Source: DATKQY01 sp035532475 (GTDB lineage Bacteria > Actinomycetota > Acidimicrobiia > Acidimicrobiales > Bog-793). Taken from it: DNA of 64,000 nucleotides. Below the pieces are notes generated by a model. That model was given only the letters and a program-made list of their open reading frames with translations, ran no database searches and had not been told where the DNA came from. This document shows positions 7,746 to 16,417 of the stretch, piece by piece; positions within the stretch are counted from its first letter, which is position 1; each line of letters starts with the position of its first letter. The position numbers and the translations under genes were made by a program. The DNA is taken from contig DATKQY010000069.1 in NCBI GenBank assembly GCA_035532475.1, positions 36,304 to 100,303 of the forward strand, read 5' to 3'.

Positions 7746-8669
7746 ATGCTCCAGGTACTCCTCACCGGTCTGTCGACCGGGGCCATCTACGGCCTCGTCG
7801 CCATGGGATTTGCGGTCGTCTTCTACGTCACGCGGGTCATCAACTTCGCGACGGGCCAGCTGCTCATGGTGGCGATCATGATCACGGCCGGCCTGTCGAC
7901 GCTCCACTGGCACGCCTACGTGTCGATCCCGATAGGCCTGGTGGCGTCGGTCGTCGGCGGAGTCCTGATCTACTTCGTCGCCGTCCGCCCCGTCCTTCGT
8001 TTCAACCGGCTGAGCTTCGCCTGGCTGGTCAGCTCGCTCGGGGTCGCCATCATCTTGGAGTCCGGCGCGGCGCTGATCTGGGGCACCTCGTCGCTCTCCT
8101 TCCCGCAGCTGCTCAACGGCAACGACGTCAGGATCTTCGGTGCAGCGCTGACCTGGCAGCAGATCACGACGATCATCCTCGCGATCGCCGTGACGGCGGC
8201 GTTCGAGGTCTTCCGGACGAAGACGCTCTTCGGCAAGCTCGGGATGGCGATCTCCGCCGATCCGGACATCGCGTCGGCGATGGGGGCCAACGTCACGGGC
8301 TACGCCGTCTTGGCGTTCGCCCTCGGGGGCCTGCTCGCCGGCGTGGCGGGCATCCTGGTCGGGCCGATCTCGTTCGCCAATCCGTACCTTGGTGACACGT
8401 TCGGGATCTACGGGTTCGTCGCCTTGATGATCGGCGGCATCGAACGACCCGCGGCCTCGATGGGAGGCGGCCTCCTCCTCGGCGTGCTCTCGACCGTCGC
8501 CAGCACCTACATCAATCCCCTGGCATCGGACTGGTTCCCCTTCGTCGTCGTGATCGCGGTGCTGCTCCTCACCCCGAACGGGGTGTTCATGTCGGGCCGA
8601 GCGCTGAGGCGCTCGCTCTCGAGGGTCGTCCGGAGCACCACGAGGGCCACGCCCCGGCCGACGCTGTGA
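7746..8669 (+). CDS. livH: LivH-type ABC permease
   Basis: 307-residue integral membrane protein of the branched-chain permease family. GLSTGAIYGLVAMGFAVVFYVTRVINFATGQLLMV is the conserved LivH N-terminus. The cytoplasmic block FEVFRTKTLFGKLGMAISADPDIASAMGANV is the EAA-like loop that contacts the ATPases. About eight helices are visible. It pairs with the LivM domain of the next gene to form the translocation pore. The next gene starts inside its stop codon (GTGA). Confidence 0.9.
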   Translation: MLQVLLTGLSTGAIYGLVAMGFAVVFYVTRVINFATGQLLMVAIMITAGLSTLHWHAYVSIPIGLVASVVGGVLIYFVAVRPVLRFNRLSFAWLVSSLGVAIILESGAALIWGTSSLSFPQLLNGNDVRIFGAALTWQQITTIILAIAVTAAFEVFRTKTLFGKLGMAISADPDIASAMGANVTGYAVLAFALGGLLAGVAGILVGPISFANPYLGDTFGIYGFVALMIGGIERPAASMGGGLLLGVLSTVASTYINPLASDWFPFVVVIAVLLLTPNGVFMSGRALRRSLSRVVRSTTRATPRPTL

Positions 8670-10564
8670 GCACGGCGCTGCTCGCTCGGCCAAGGGCGGC
8701 ACGCGCCCGCGGCGCGCTCTGGGTCGGCATCCTCGCGGCCTACGTCCTCAGCACCGTGGCGCTCGCGCACAGCTCGAGCTACCACCAGGGCCTGCTCCTC
8801 GTGGCGGCGGTCTTCGCCATCTTGGCCCTGAGCCTGGACCTCGTCGCGGGCGCGACGGGGCTGTACTCGCTTGGGCACGCGGGGCTGTTCGCGATCGGCG
8901 CGTACGGCACCACGATCCTGCAGGCGAACTACGGCTGGAGCGTGTTCTTGGCCCTGCCGGTGGTGGTGGTGGCCGTCGGCCTGGTCGGGATCGTGATCGG
9001 CGCGCTCTCGCTGCGGGTGAGCGGGCTGTACTTCGCGATCACCACGCTGATCTTCACGATTATCGTCAACGTCCTGCTCAGCAACCTGTCGATCACCGGT
9101 GGCTACCAGGGGCTGGCGAGCCCGAGCTTCCCGAGCTTCCCGCACGCGCTCGAGCGCTTCGGCTCGCCACTGGTCTGGGCCGTGAGCGGATGCTTGCTGC
9201 TCACCGTCACGGTCGTGTGGAGCATCCGAAGCTCGGCGCTCTACCCGGTCCTGCTCGCCATCCGCGACTCGGAGCCCTTCGCCTCCTCCGCGGGCGTCAG
9301 GACGGCGGCCACCCGCGTGCTGATCTTCGGCCTTTCCGCCGCGCTCGCCGGTCTCGCCGGTTGGACGTTCAGCTTCCTCGGCTTCATCACGCCCGGGCAG
9401 TTCAACTCGACGGCCTCGATCAACATCTTGGTGATGGTGATCCTCGGTGGGATGAACACGCGCCTCGGTCCGATCTGCGGAGCGGTGTTCGTCAGCCTCT
9501 TTCCGGTCGTGGTCACCATCAACCCGCTCTGGCAAGAGATCCTGTTCGGCGCGATCTTCATCTTCGTCATCGTCTTCTTCCCCGAGGGCTTCGTCGGCGT
9601 CGTCGCGCGCGCGGCGCGTCGCGTCGAGCGGTTGGTCACCGACCGCCGTGACGAACGTCGGATCGCCCTCGAACCGGCGGCGGACGTGGTGCGCCATTCT
9701 CAAGCGACCGGGCGGGTCGTGGACCCCCCGGATCTGGCTTTGGAGCTGGACCCCCCGGGCGCGCCTGTCGGGAAGGCCCTTCCGGCTCCCTCGACCGGGC
9801 CGGCCCTCGAAGCCCGCGGCATCTCCTTCGGCTACGCCGGGGGAGTCGAGGTGCTCCGCAACGTCGACCTCGTCGTTTCGCCGGGCACGATCCACGGGCT
9901 GATCGGGCCCAACGGGTCGGGAAAGAGCACGCTCGTCAACCTGTTGTCCGGGCAGCTGGCGGCCCAGGCGGGGACGATCTCGGTCATGGGCCAGCGCGCC
10001 GAGCACCTGCGGGCGTGGCAACGGGCAGAGCTCGGCCTCATGCGCACGTTCCAGACCGCGGTCATGGTGCAAGAGCTGAGCGCTCAGGACAACGTCGCGA
10101 TCGGCCTGTTCAGCCAGTTCCGGAGGATCGGATCCCGCTCGCTCGCCTGGCCGATGATCCCGAGCGCGCGCCGCGACTCGCGCAAGATGGCGGTGGCCGC
10201 CGCGGAGGCGCTGCGCCATCTGGGGCTCGACCAGTCATGGGCGAGGGCGCGGGTCGCCGACATCCCCCACGGGGTGGAGCAGCTCACGCAGCTGGCTGCC
10301 GCGTGCGTGAGCCGCCCGTCGATCCTGATCCTCGACGAGCCGCTCGCGGGCCTGTCGGCCGGCGAGGTCGGCCAGGTCGCGGCGATCCTGCGAGAGCTGA
10401 AGGCGTCGGGGGTCACGATCATCGTCGTCGAGCACCAGACGCGCTTCATCTTCGACGTCTGTGACAAGGTGACGGTGCTCGCGGCGGGCGAGCTGGTGAA
10501 GACGGGCAGCGCCGTCGAGGTCCGGGGCGACGACCGAGTGCGCGAGGTGTACCTAGGCCAGTGA
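8666..10564 (+). CDS. Fused LivM permease and LivG ATPase
   Basis: 632 residues from GTG 8666. Residues 1 to about 325 are a LivM permease: FAILALSLDLVAGATGLYSLGHAGLFAIGAYGT and IRDSEPFASSAGVRTAATRV are diagnostic. A 50-residue linker rich in Pro, Asp and Leu (DPPDLALELDPPG) leads to a LivG nucleotide-binding domain: Walker A GPNGSGKST, Q-loop region MRTFQTAVM, Walker B ILILDEPLAGLS and switch His in VEHQT. The ABC signature is divergent (IPHGVEQ in place of LSGGQQ/LPYG.Q). Permease-ATPase fusions of this type occur in some actinobacteria. It overlaps its neighbours by four bases on both sides. Confidence 0.92.
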   Translation: MSTALLARPRAARARGALWVGILAAYVLSTVALAHSSSYHQGLLLVAAVFAILALSLDLVAGATGLYSLGHAGLFAIGAYGTTILQANYGWSVFLALPVVVVAVGLVGIVIGALSLRVSGLYFAITTLIFTIIVNVLLSNLSITGGYQGLASPSFPSFPHALERFGSPLVWAVSGCLLLTVTVVWSIRSSALYPVLLAIRDSEPFASSAGVRTAATRVLIFGLSAALAGLAGWTFSFLGFITPGQFNSTASINILVMVILGGMNTRLGPICGAVFVSLFPVVVTINPLWQEILFGAIFIFVIVFFPEGFVGVVARAARRVERLVTDRRDERRIALEPAADVVRHSQATGRVVDPPDLALELDPPGAPVGKALPAPSTGPALEARGISFGYAGGVEVLRNVDLVVSPGTIHGLIGPNGSGKSTLVNLLSGQLAAQAGTISVMGQRAEHLRAWQRAELGLMRTFQTAVMVQELSAQDNVAIGLFSQFRRIGSRSLAWPMIPSARRDSRKMAVAAAEALRHLGLDQSWARARVADIPHGVEQLTQLAAACVSRPSILILDEPLAGLSAGEVGQVAAILRELKASGVTIIVVEHQTRFIFDVCDKVTVLAAGELVKTGSAVEVRGDDRVREVYLGQ

Positions 10565-11289
10565 GTGACAGCGCGGCGAAGGCCCTCGAGATCCAGTCCT
10601 TGTCTGCGGGCTACGGTCGTTTCGACGTCGTCCACGACGTCTCGCTCGCGGTCGCGAGCGGCGAGGCCGTCGCCCTGCTCGGTCCCAACGGTGCCGGCAA
10701 GACGACCGTGCTGCGGTCGATCATGGGCCTCGTGAAGCACCGCCGCGGCACCATCCGAATTCTCGACGTGGACGTCTCCGGCATGCCGGCGCACCGGGTC
10801 GCCCAGGGCCACGGCGCGCTGGTGCCGGAGGGTCGCCGCCTGTTCTTGAACCAGAGCGTCGAGGACAACCTGCGCATCGGCGGCATGCGGCACCGCCGCG
10901 ACCCCAAGAAGGTGCAGGAGCTGCTCGACGACGTCTTCGAGCTGTTCCCGGTCGTGGAGAAGTACCGGAGGCGACCTGCCGCCGCGCTGAGCGGTGGCGA
11001 GCAGCAGATGGTGGCGATCGGTCGGATGATGATGAACGACCCGCAGGTCATGCTCTTGGACGAACCCTCGCTCGGGCTGGCGCCGCTCGCGATCCAGGAC
11101 ATGGCGCGGGCGCTCGTGACACTGCGAGAGCGCGGCCGCTCCATCCTGCTCGTTGAGCAGCGCGTCGATCTGGCGCTGCAGGTCTGCGACCGGATCTACG
11201 TGCTCGCGGACGGACGGATCATCGACGAGCAGCGCTCGAAGGATGTGAGCGGGGACGGGCGTGCGCTGATCGACGCCTACCTCGGTTAG
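10561..11289 (+). CDS. livF: LivF-type ABC ATPase
   Basis: 242 residues from GTG 10561. The sequence shows Walker A GPNGAGKTT, signature LSGGEQQM, Walker B VMLLDEPSLGLAP and H-loop VEQR, all in canonical order. The short length and the GLAPLAIQDM segment are typical of LivF, the second ATPase of these importers. Its signature motif is intact, so it can complement the divergent motif of the LivM-LivG fusion. It ends the importer operon; a hairpin (11291-11308) separates it from the converging catabolic cluster. Confidence 0.93.
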   Translation: MSDSAAKALEIQSLSAGYGRFDVVHDVSLAVASGEAVALLGPNGAGKTTVLRSIMGLVKHRRGTIRILDVDVSGMPAHRVAQGHGALVPEGRRLFLNQSVEDNLRIGGMRHRRDPKKVQELLDDVFELFPVVEKYRRRPAAALSGGEQQMVAIGRMMMNDPQVMLLDEPSLGLAPLAIQDMARALVTLRERGRSILLVEQRVDLALQVCDRIYVLADGRIIDEQRSKDVSGDGRALIDAYLG

Positions 11290-11290
11290 G

Positions 11291-11308
11291 CCCGGGGACC
11301 TCCCCGGG
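11291..11308. terminator. Bidirectional terminator-like hairpin between converging operons
   Basis: CCCGGGG, loop ACCT, CCCCGGG, two bases after the livF stop (11289). It serves both the importer operon and the converging catabolic cluster. Confidence 0.6.
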
Positions 11309-11328
11309 TCCGCCCCGGGAGCAGCGCG

Positions 11329-12093
11329 CTAGCGCTGGTCCTCAAGGAGCGAAACCTCCTCGGCGAGGATCGGCGCTGCCGTGGTCACGGCGTGCACGCC
11401 GAGGACGCTCGCGATCTCCATCACCTCGAGGATCTCCTGGGGGGTCGCGCCGTAGCCGATGGCGTTCTCGATGTGGAGCTTGAGGCCCTTGACGTAGAGG
11501 TGCGTCGCCGCCGTGTCGAACGCGATGTAGACGAACTCCTTCACCTTGGGCGAGAGCGTGCCCGAGCGCCAGGGAACCGAGGAGAACTCGGTGTAGGCCG
11601 CGAACAGCTCCGGGTCGAGCTCGAGCATCTCGTCCCAGAACTCGTGCCAGTAGCCGCGGGTCTTCGTGAAGTCGGACTTCACCTCTTCCTGGTAGGCCGT
11701 GAGCTCGGCAGGACCCGTGCGCAGCCCCTTCTCGACGAGCACCTCGACCAGGATGGGCACCCCGATGTTCATGGCGTGGATCCCGAGGGTGGCGGTCAGC
11801 TCGAGGACCTCCATGATCTCCTGTCCGGTGGCCCCGAACCCGAGGGCCGCCTTGATGTGCTGGCGAATGCCCGGCACGTACAGGTGCGTCGCCGCGGCGT
11901 CGACCGCGATGTACATGAACTCCTTCGTCTTGTCGTCCAGGTGGTTCTTCTTCCACGGCACGGCCGAGAAGTTGAGGTAGGCGCGCATGAACTCGGGGTC
12001 GAGCCGCAGGATGGTCTCCCACTGCTCGGCCCAGCTTCCCCGGATCCGGATGAACTCATCCTTGATCTCCTGCTGCTCTGCGGTGAGCGCCAT
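11329..12093 (-). CDS. Tandem-duplicated carboxymuconolactone decarboxylase (AhpD-like) family protein
   Basis: 254 residues made of two homologous halves. PEFMRAYLNFSAVPWKKNHLDDKTKEF in half 1 matches PELFAAYTEFSSVPWRSGTLSPKVKEF in half 2, and AATHLYVPGIRQHIKAALGFGAT matches AATHLYVKGLKLHIENAIGYGAT. The family includes decarboxylases and AhpD peroxidase partners. Both halves lack the CxxC of AhpD and the single Cys of PcaC, keeping only the His and acidic residues, so redox chemistry is unlikely. The start has a strong AAGGAGGG ribosome-binding site. It is the last gene of the catabolic cluster and may act as decarboxylase, tautomerase or a structural partner. Confidence 0.85.
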   Translation of the reverse strand: MALTAEQQEIKDEFIRIRGSWAEQWETILRLDPEFMRAYLNFSAVPWKKNHLDDKTKEFMYIAVDAAATHLYVPGIRQHIKAALGFGATGQEIMEVLELTATLGIHAMNIGVPILVEVLVEKGLRTGPAELTAYQEEVKSDFTKTRGYWHEFWDEMLELDPELFAAYTEFSSVPWRSGTLSPKVKEFVYIAFDTAATHLYVKGLKLHIENAIGYGATPQEILEVMEIASVLGVHAVTTAAPILAEEVSLLEDQR

Positions 12094-12154
12094 CGTCCCT
12101 CCTTGATTCGTCGAGTGTGTGAGATCGCGACGCGAACGTCGTCCCGATCACGAG

Positions 12155-12871
12155 TCAGTCAACGGGGGCGACCTCGGTCTCTCGGAGACTCACGAGGGCG
12201 GTCTGTGCGGCCGTGCGCACGTGCTCGGCGCACAGGCGCGACGCCAGGGCGGTCTCCCTCTGGGTGATCGCCGCCACGATGGCCTGGAGCTCGATGACGG
12301 TCTCCATCGCCCGTCCCGGCCGGGAGAGCGAGGTCGCCCGCAGCGCCTGGACGCGGGCCTTGATCCCCTCGAGCAGCTGTTGCAGGGCGTGGCTGCGGGC
12401 GCCGCGGATCAGCACCTCGTAGAACGACTCCTTGGCACTGAGGAGGGCCAGGATGTCGGTGGTCCGGTCCGCCACCCGCTTGTAGTTCGAGACCGTCTCC
12501 TGCAGCGCGCGGACCTCGTCGTCGCTCGCACGCTCCACGAACCTGGCGACGACGATCGACTCGAGGGCGGCCCGGACCTCGTAGAGGTCCGCGGCCTCTT
12601 CGAACGACGGCGCGCACACCCGGGCGCCTTTTTGCGGGACCACCGTCACGAGCCCCTCGGCGGCGAGCTCGCGCAGCGCCTCACGCAACGTCGTGCGTGA
12701 CACCCCGAGACGCTCGATGAGCTCGCGCTCGATGAGCCGTTGGCCGGGCTTGAGCTGGAAGTTGAGGATCGCCTGACGCAGCGCCTGGATCGTCTGCTGG
12801 CGGATGGAGGTGTCGGAGGCGCCGACGGGCTCGATCGCCCAGGCGAACGAGACGGGGCTGGAAGGCGGCAT
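12155..12871 (-). CDS. GntR/FadR-family (FCD) transcriptional regulator
   Basis: 238 residues from ATG 12871 (an upstream in-frame start at 12904 adds a non-homologous leader). The winged helix is typical: QTIQALRQAILNFQLKPGQRLIERELIERLGVSRTTLREALRELAAEGLV. The C-terminal all-helical FCD domain begins with DLYEVRAALE and ends with an AEHVRTA helix; FCD domains usually bind a carboxylate effector with a metal. It lies inside the catabolic cluster on the same strand, so it probably senses the substrate or an intermediate. Candidate operators TTGNCATACAA are at 18078 and 18178. Confidence 0.9.
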   Translation of the reverse strand: MPPSSPVSFAWAIEPVGASDTSIRQQTIQALRQAILNFQLKPGQRLIERELIERLGVSRTTLREALRELAAEGLVTVVPQKGARVCAPSFEEAADLYEVRAALESIVVARFVERASDDEVRALQETVSNYKRVADRTTDILALLSAKESFYEVLIRGARSHALQQLLEGIKARVQALRATSLSRPGRAMETVIELQAIVAAITQRETALASRLCAEHVRTAAQTALVSLRETEVAPVD

Positions 12872-12955
12872 CAGGCACCGGTGCTCGTCGTGCGGCGCGC
12901 GCACCCGGCGTTGCGCCGTCTCGAGGACGGCGCCGGGCGTCGCGAGGTGGTGCGG

Positions 12956-13846
12956 CTACTGCCCACGGGGCGCCGTCCGATCGTGCAGCCACCGGGCGAC
13001 CTCGGTGTGGTCGGCGGTCGGTGGCAGGTCCTGCGCGGCCTGGCCCCACAGCTCCACCGCGGCGGCGCCGAGCGCGCTCGGCATGCCCGCCTGCTCGGCG
13101 AGCTGGACGGCGATCTTCATGTCTTTCAGCATGAGCCGCAGGCCGAAGCCCGAGTTGAAGGTGCCGGGCAGGATGAAGTTCGGCCACTTGTTCTCGGTCG
13201 ACCCGCTCCGGCCGCTCGAGGTGTTGAAGATCGAGAGCATGACGTCGGGTTCGATGCCGAACTGCTCGCCGGCGAGCATGGCCTCGCTCGTGATCCACAG
13301 GTGGGTGGCCGAGAGGAGGTTGTTCAGGGCCTTGACGGCATGGCCCGAGCCGATCGGGCCCGCGAACACGACCCGGCCGAAGGCCTCGAGCGTCGATCGT
13401 GCGTCCTCGAGGTCGGCCGCGTCGCCACCGACCATGATCGTGAGCTTGCCGTTCTCGGCACCGGACACTCCGCCCGACACGGGTGCGTCGATCATCCGAA
13501 GGTCGCGCTTTTCGAGGTGCGACGCCAGCTCCCGTGTGCGGAGGGGCTCAGAGGAGCTCATGTCGACCACGAGCGTCCCGGGGCTCAACCCCTCAAGCAG
13601 GGCGTGGTCGTTCAGGACCTGCTCGACCACGTTCGAGTCGGGCAGCATGAGGATGAGGATGGAGGCGCCTCGGGCGACCTGCGCGGTGTCCGACGCGGCG
13701 CCCACGCCGGCCTCGACTGCCTTTTGCCGGACCGCCTCGGAGACGTCGTAGCCGACGACGGTGTTGCCGGCCTCGGCCAGGCGCCTCGCCATCGGCATGC
13801 CCATGTTGCCGAGGCCGACGAAGCCGACCGAGCGGGGGCTATTCAT
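12956..13846 (-). CDS. Beta-hydroxyacid dehydrogenase (3-hydroxyisobutyrate dehydrogenase family), copy 1
   Basis: 296 residues. VGFVGLGNMGMPMARRLAEAG is the Rossmann dinucleotide motif, DAPVSGGVSGAENGKLTIMVGG the substrate-binding signature, and GHAVKALNN carries the catalytic Lys. The family oxidises beta-hydroxy acids (3-hydroxyisobutyrate, tartronate semialdehyde, 2-hydroxyglutarate) with NAD(P). ATG 13846 is chosen as the start; it overlaps the upstream decarboxylase gene by eight bases. A second, diverged member (14635-15540) lies three genes upstream, so the operon may carry two successive oxidation steps or act on two stereoisomers. Confidence 0.9.
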   Translation of the reverse strand: MNSPRSVGFVGLGNMGMPMARRLAEAGNTVVGYDVSEAVRQKAVEAGVGAASDTAQVARGASILILMLPDSNVVEQVLNDHALLEGLSPGTLVVDMSSSEPLRTRELASHLEKRDLRMIDAPVSGGVSGAENGKLTIMVGGDAADLEDARSTLEAFGRVVFAGPIGSGHAVKALNNLLSATHLWITSEAMLAGEQFGIEPDVMLSIFNTSSGRSGSTENKWPNFILPGTFNSGFGLRLMLKDMKIAVQLAEQAGMPSALGAAAVELWGQAAQDLPPTADHTEVARWLHDRTAPRGQ

Positions 13847-14237
13847 CCCCGCCCAGCTCCTTGAAGATCGCCTCGGCGATCCGGAAGGACTCAAGGGCTG
13901 CCGGCACGCCGACGTAGATGGCGGTCTGCAGGAGTGTCTCTTGGATCTCGCCGACCGTGGCGCCGTTGGTCATCGCGCCGCGGATGTGGGCGCCGAGCTC
14001 GTGGGGTCGGTTGAGGGCCGTGAGCATGGCCAGGTTGAGCAGGCTTCGGGTCTTGCGCGGGAGGCCGTCGCGGGTCCACACGACGCCCCAGCAGTACTCC
14101 GTGACGAGCTCTTGGATGGGCCGCGAGAACTCGCTGACCTGGGCGATCGAGCGGTCGACGTGCTCGGCGCCGAGCACGGCCCGGCGGACCTCCAGGCCTT
14201 GCTCGAAGCTCTGCGCGTGCGTCTCCTCGGAGGGCAT
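13839..14237 (-). CDS. 4-carboxymuconolactone decarboxylase (PcaC-like) family protein
   Basis: 132 residues, the normal length for single-domain PcaC-like proteins. The segments FEQGLEVRRAVLG, EYCWGVVWTRDGLPRKTRSLLNLAML and HELGAHIRGAMTNGAT are family hallmarks. One cysteine (C49) and the HELGAH histidines line the usual active site. PcaC decarboxylates gamma-carboxymuconolactone in protocatechuate breakdown, but no other pca gene is present here, so the substrate is probably a related lactone or keto acid. It shares ATGA with the preceding cupin gene, indicating coupled translation. Confidence 0.85.
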   Translation of the reverse strand: MPSEETHAQSFEQGLEVRRAVLGAEHVDRSIAQVSEFSRPIQELVTEYCWGVVWTRDGLPRKTRSLLNLAMLTALNRPHELGAHIRGAMTNGATVGEIQETLLQTAIYVGVPAALESFRIAEAIFKELGGDE

Positions 14238-14638
14238 CAGCGCACCTCGGCCAGGGGCGCGGTGTTGAACTCCTCCTCGGTCACGGCCTCCGCCCAGCTC
14301 GTCACGCCGAGGGAGATCGCGGTATGGGTGACGAAGGAGTCGCTCGACCCGCCGTGCCAGTGGCGTTCGCCCGGCGGGGACCAGATGGTGTCGCCCGCTC
14401 GCATGACACGCACCGGTCCACCTGCTGCCTGGATGAGCCCGCGCCCGGCCAGGACGATCAGGATCTGGCCGTTCTCGTGACGGTGCCAGTACGTCCGCGC
14501 GCGGGGTGTGAAGTTGACCGTGTTGATGACGACGCCGTCCGTCGACGGCATCGTCACGTAGGGGAAGACCTCGCCGGTGAACTGCGAACCCGCCTTGCCC
14601 GCCGTCCCCGCATGCTCGGTGGGGGGGATGATGATCAC
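14237..14638 (-). CDS. Small cupin-domain protein
   Basis: 133 residues from GTG 14638, which has an AAGGAGAG ribosome-binding site and overlaps the upstream stop codon (GTGA). It is a single cupin: motif 1 TYWHRHENGQILIVLAGRG gives the H-x-H-x(3)-Q metal ligands, and motif 2 GDTIWSPPGERHWHGG gives the final His. The small size and the xWHxHxxGQ pattern resemble cupins fused or linked to carboxymuconolactone decarboxylases, which act in lactone or quinol metabolism. Its position directly before a PcaC-like gene supports a joint function. Confidence 0.85.
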   Translation of the reverse strand: MIIIPPTEHAGTAGKAGSQFTGEVFPYVTMPSTDGVVINTVNFTPRARTYWHRHENGQILIVLAGRGLIQAAGGPVRVMRAGDTIWSPPGERHWHGGSSDSFVTHTAISLGVTSWAEAVTEEEFNTAPLAEVR

Positions 14639-15540
14639 GCGCTCTCCTTGGGATCGTGGAGCCGGACGCCTCCGGAGACGTCCCCGAGGGCGTCCACAAC
14701 GGTGTTGCTGATCTCGTCCGCGTAGCCGAGCGCCTTGGCCAGCCCGAAGCTGGCGAGCGGGCCGGCGGAGTTCAGGCTGGCGATGCCGAGCTGGCTCGCC
14801 ATCTCGGTGTAGAGAACGACGTCCTTCATCATGAGGGTGTTCGTGAGGCCTCCCTTGAGGTAGTCGCCGGTGATGATCTTCGGGAACCGGTTGAGCGTGG
14901 CGAAGTTCACCCCGGAGCTCTTGTTCAGCACCTCGAGCAAGATGGCGAGGTCGAGCCCGGCCTTCTTCCCCGCGACCATCACCTCCGCCGTGGCGGCGAG
15001 GGAGACGGCGTTCAGGAAGTTGTTGAGCAGCTTCGTCGTGTGCCCTGCGCCCGACGGACCGACGTGGAAGATGTTGGCTGAGAAGAAGTTCAATGTCGAG
15101 CGAACCTTCTCGAGCACGTGCTCGTCCCCGCCGACCATGAGGGTCAACGTCCCGCTGTCCGCGGCAGCGGCGCCGCCGGAGATGCCGGCGTCGAGGTAGT
15201 CGGCGCCCTTCGCGGCGAGCAGCGAGCAGATCCGCTTGGTCGAGTCGGGCGCGGCCGTGCTGAGGTCGACCACGACCTGGCCTGGCCTGGCATGCTCGAG
15301 GACCCCGCCCGGCCCGAGCACGACGGCTTCGACGACCGTGCTGTCCGGCAGCGAGAGCAGCACGAGGTCGCAGGCGTCGACGAGCGCGCCGACGGAGGGC
15401 GCGCCCGTCGCTCCGGCCTCGCCGATCACGGCGGGGTTGGTGTCGAACCCGAGCACCGAGCCGCCGCCACGGACGATGCACCTGCTCATGCGCCCGCCCA
15501 TGTTGCCGAGCCCGATGAATCCGACGGGGGTCGCTGTCAT
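14635..15540 (-). CDS. Beta-hydroxyacid dehydrogenase (3-hydroxyisobutyrate dehydrogenase family), copy 2
   Basis: 301 residues from ATG 15540 (MTATPVGFIGLGNMGGRMS). The signature DAGISGGAAAADSGTLTLMVGG has Ile in place of the usual Pro-Val pair; the catalytic Lys is in GHTTKLLNNF. Long conserved NLN and MMKDVVLYTEMA segments place it in the HIBADH/tartronate-semialdehyde reductase clan. It is only moderately similar to the copy at 12956-13846, so they are old paralogues rather than a recent duplication. It starts 7 bases after the SDR gene and overlaps the cupin gene by four. Confidence 0.9.
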   Translation of the reverse strand: MTATPVGFIGLGNMGGRMSRCIVRGGGSVLGFDTNPAVIGEAGATGAPSVGALVDACDLVLLSLPDSTVVEAVVLGPGGVLEHARPGQVVVDLSTAAPDSTKRICSLLAAKGADYLDAGISGGAAAADSGTLTLMVGGDEHVLEKVRSTLNFFSANIFHVGPSGAGHTTKLLNNFLNAVSLAATAEVMVAGKKAGLDLAILLEVLNKSSGVNFATLNRFPKIITGDYLKGGLTNTLMMKDVVLYTEMASQLGIASLNSAGPLASFGLAKALGYADEISNTVVDALGDVSGGVRLHDPKESA

Positions 15541-15547
15541 GGTCGGG

Positions 15548-16417
15548 TCATCTCCTCGTGGTTCCGTACATGGCTCGGTCGACCGCCTCGGTGTCCCACG
15601 CGCCGGCACCACCCGAGGGCCGGACCGTGTTGACGATGGTGGCGCCGCCGTCGGCGCTGACGATCTGGCCGGTGACGTAGGAGGCGTCGGCGCTGAGGAG
15701 GAACGCGACGACGCCGGCGATCTCGTGCGGCGTCCCGGCCCGGCGCAGCGGCGTGGTCGAGGCCCGCCGCTCCATGTCGTTCTTCCCGCCCGCGGCCGAG
15801 GCGGCGGCGGCGAAGAGGTCCGTGGGCACGATCCCCGGCGCGACGCCGTTCACCCGGATGCCGAGGGGACCGCCGTACATGGCCGCGGCGTGGACGAGAC
15901 CGACGACGCCGTGCTTGGAGGTCTGGTAGGCGATGAGATCGGCGCTGCCGGTCAGGCTGGCGATCGATGCCGTGACGGCGATGGTCCCGCCGGTGCCCTG
16001 GGCCTGGTACTGGCGGAACGCCGCGCGAAGGCCGAGGAACTGCCCGCGGACGTTGACGGCCATCACCCGGTCGAACTCGTCGACGGACAGCTCGGGCAGC
16101 GGGGTGAAGCTTCCGAAGATGCCAGCGTTCAGGTGGTGGTGGTCGACCTTTCCGAAGGTCTCGACGGCCGCCTCGAGGTACCGGTCGGCGGTCGACTCGG
16201 CGGCCACGTCACCCTCGATTGCGATCGAACGGGTCGGGAGGGAGTCGACCACCTCCTGCAACGCCGGTCCGTTGACGTCGACGGCGACGACGTGCGCGCC
16301 CTCGCTCGCCAGGCGCTCGGCCGAAGCCCTGCCGAGCCCGCCGGCGGCTCCCGTGACCACCGCGACCGAACCTGCGAACCGCCCGCCCGCGGCGGGGCGA
16401 CCGGCTGGCTCAGACAC
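15548..16417 (-). CDS. Short-chain dehydrogenase/reductase
   Basis: 289 residues from GTG 16417. Classical SDR features: nucleotide motif TGAAGGLG, D(V)N after the second strand suggesting NAD preference, LNAG in place of NNAG, catalytic Ser in TASIASL and YQTSK. The PGIVPTDLF loop and terminal GQIVSADGG are standard. It has about 25 extra C-terminal residues after the usual end. It overlaps the upstream metallo-hydrolase gene by eight bases, so it belongs to the same operon. Likely role: oxidising a hydroxyl group of the ring-opened substrate or an early alcohol. Confidence 0.9.
   Translation of the reverse strand: MSEPAGRPAAGGRFAGSVAVVTGAAGGLGRASAERLASEGAHVVAVDVNGPALQEVVDSLPTRSIAIEGDVAAESTADRYLEAAVETFGKVDHHHLNAGIFGSFTPLPELSVDEFDRVMAVNVRGQFLGLRAAFRQYQAQGTGGTIAVTASIASLTGSADLIAYQTSKHGVVGLVHAAAMYGGPLGIRVNGVAPGIVPTDLFAAAASAAGGKNDMERRASTTPLRRAGTPHEIAGVVAFLLSADASYVTGQIVSADGGATIVNTVRPSGGAGAWDTEAVDRAMYGTTRR

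Noticed and set aside
7638..10219. Long minus-strand frames opposite the livH and livM-livG genes
   Set aside because: Acidic/basic low-complexity antisense frames; the plus strand encodes clear transporter motifs.
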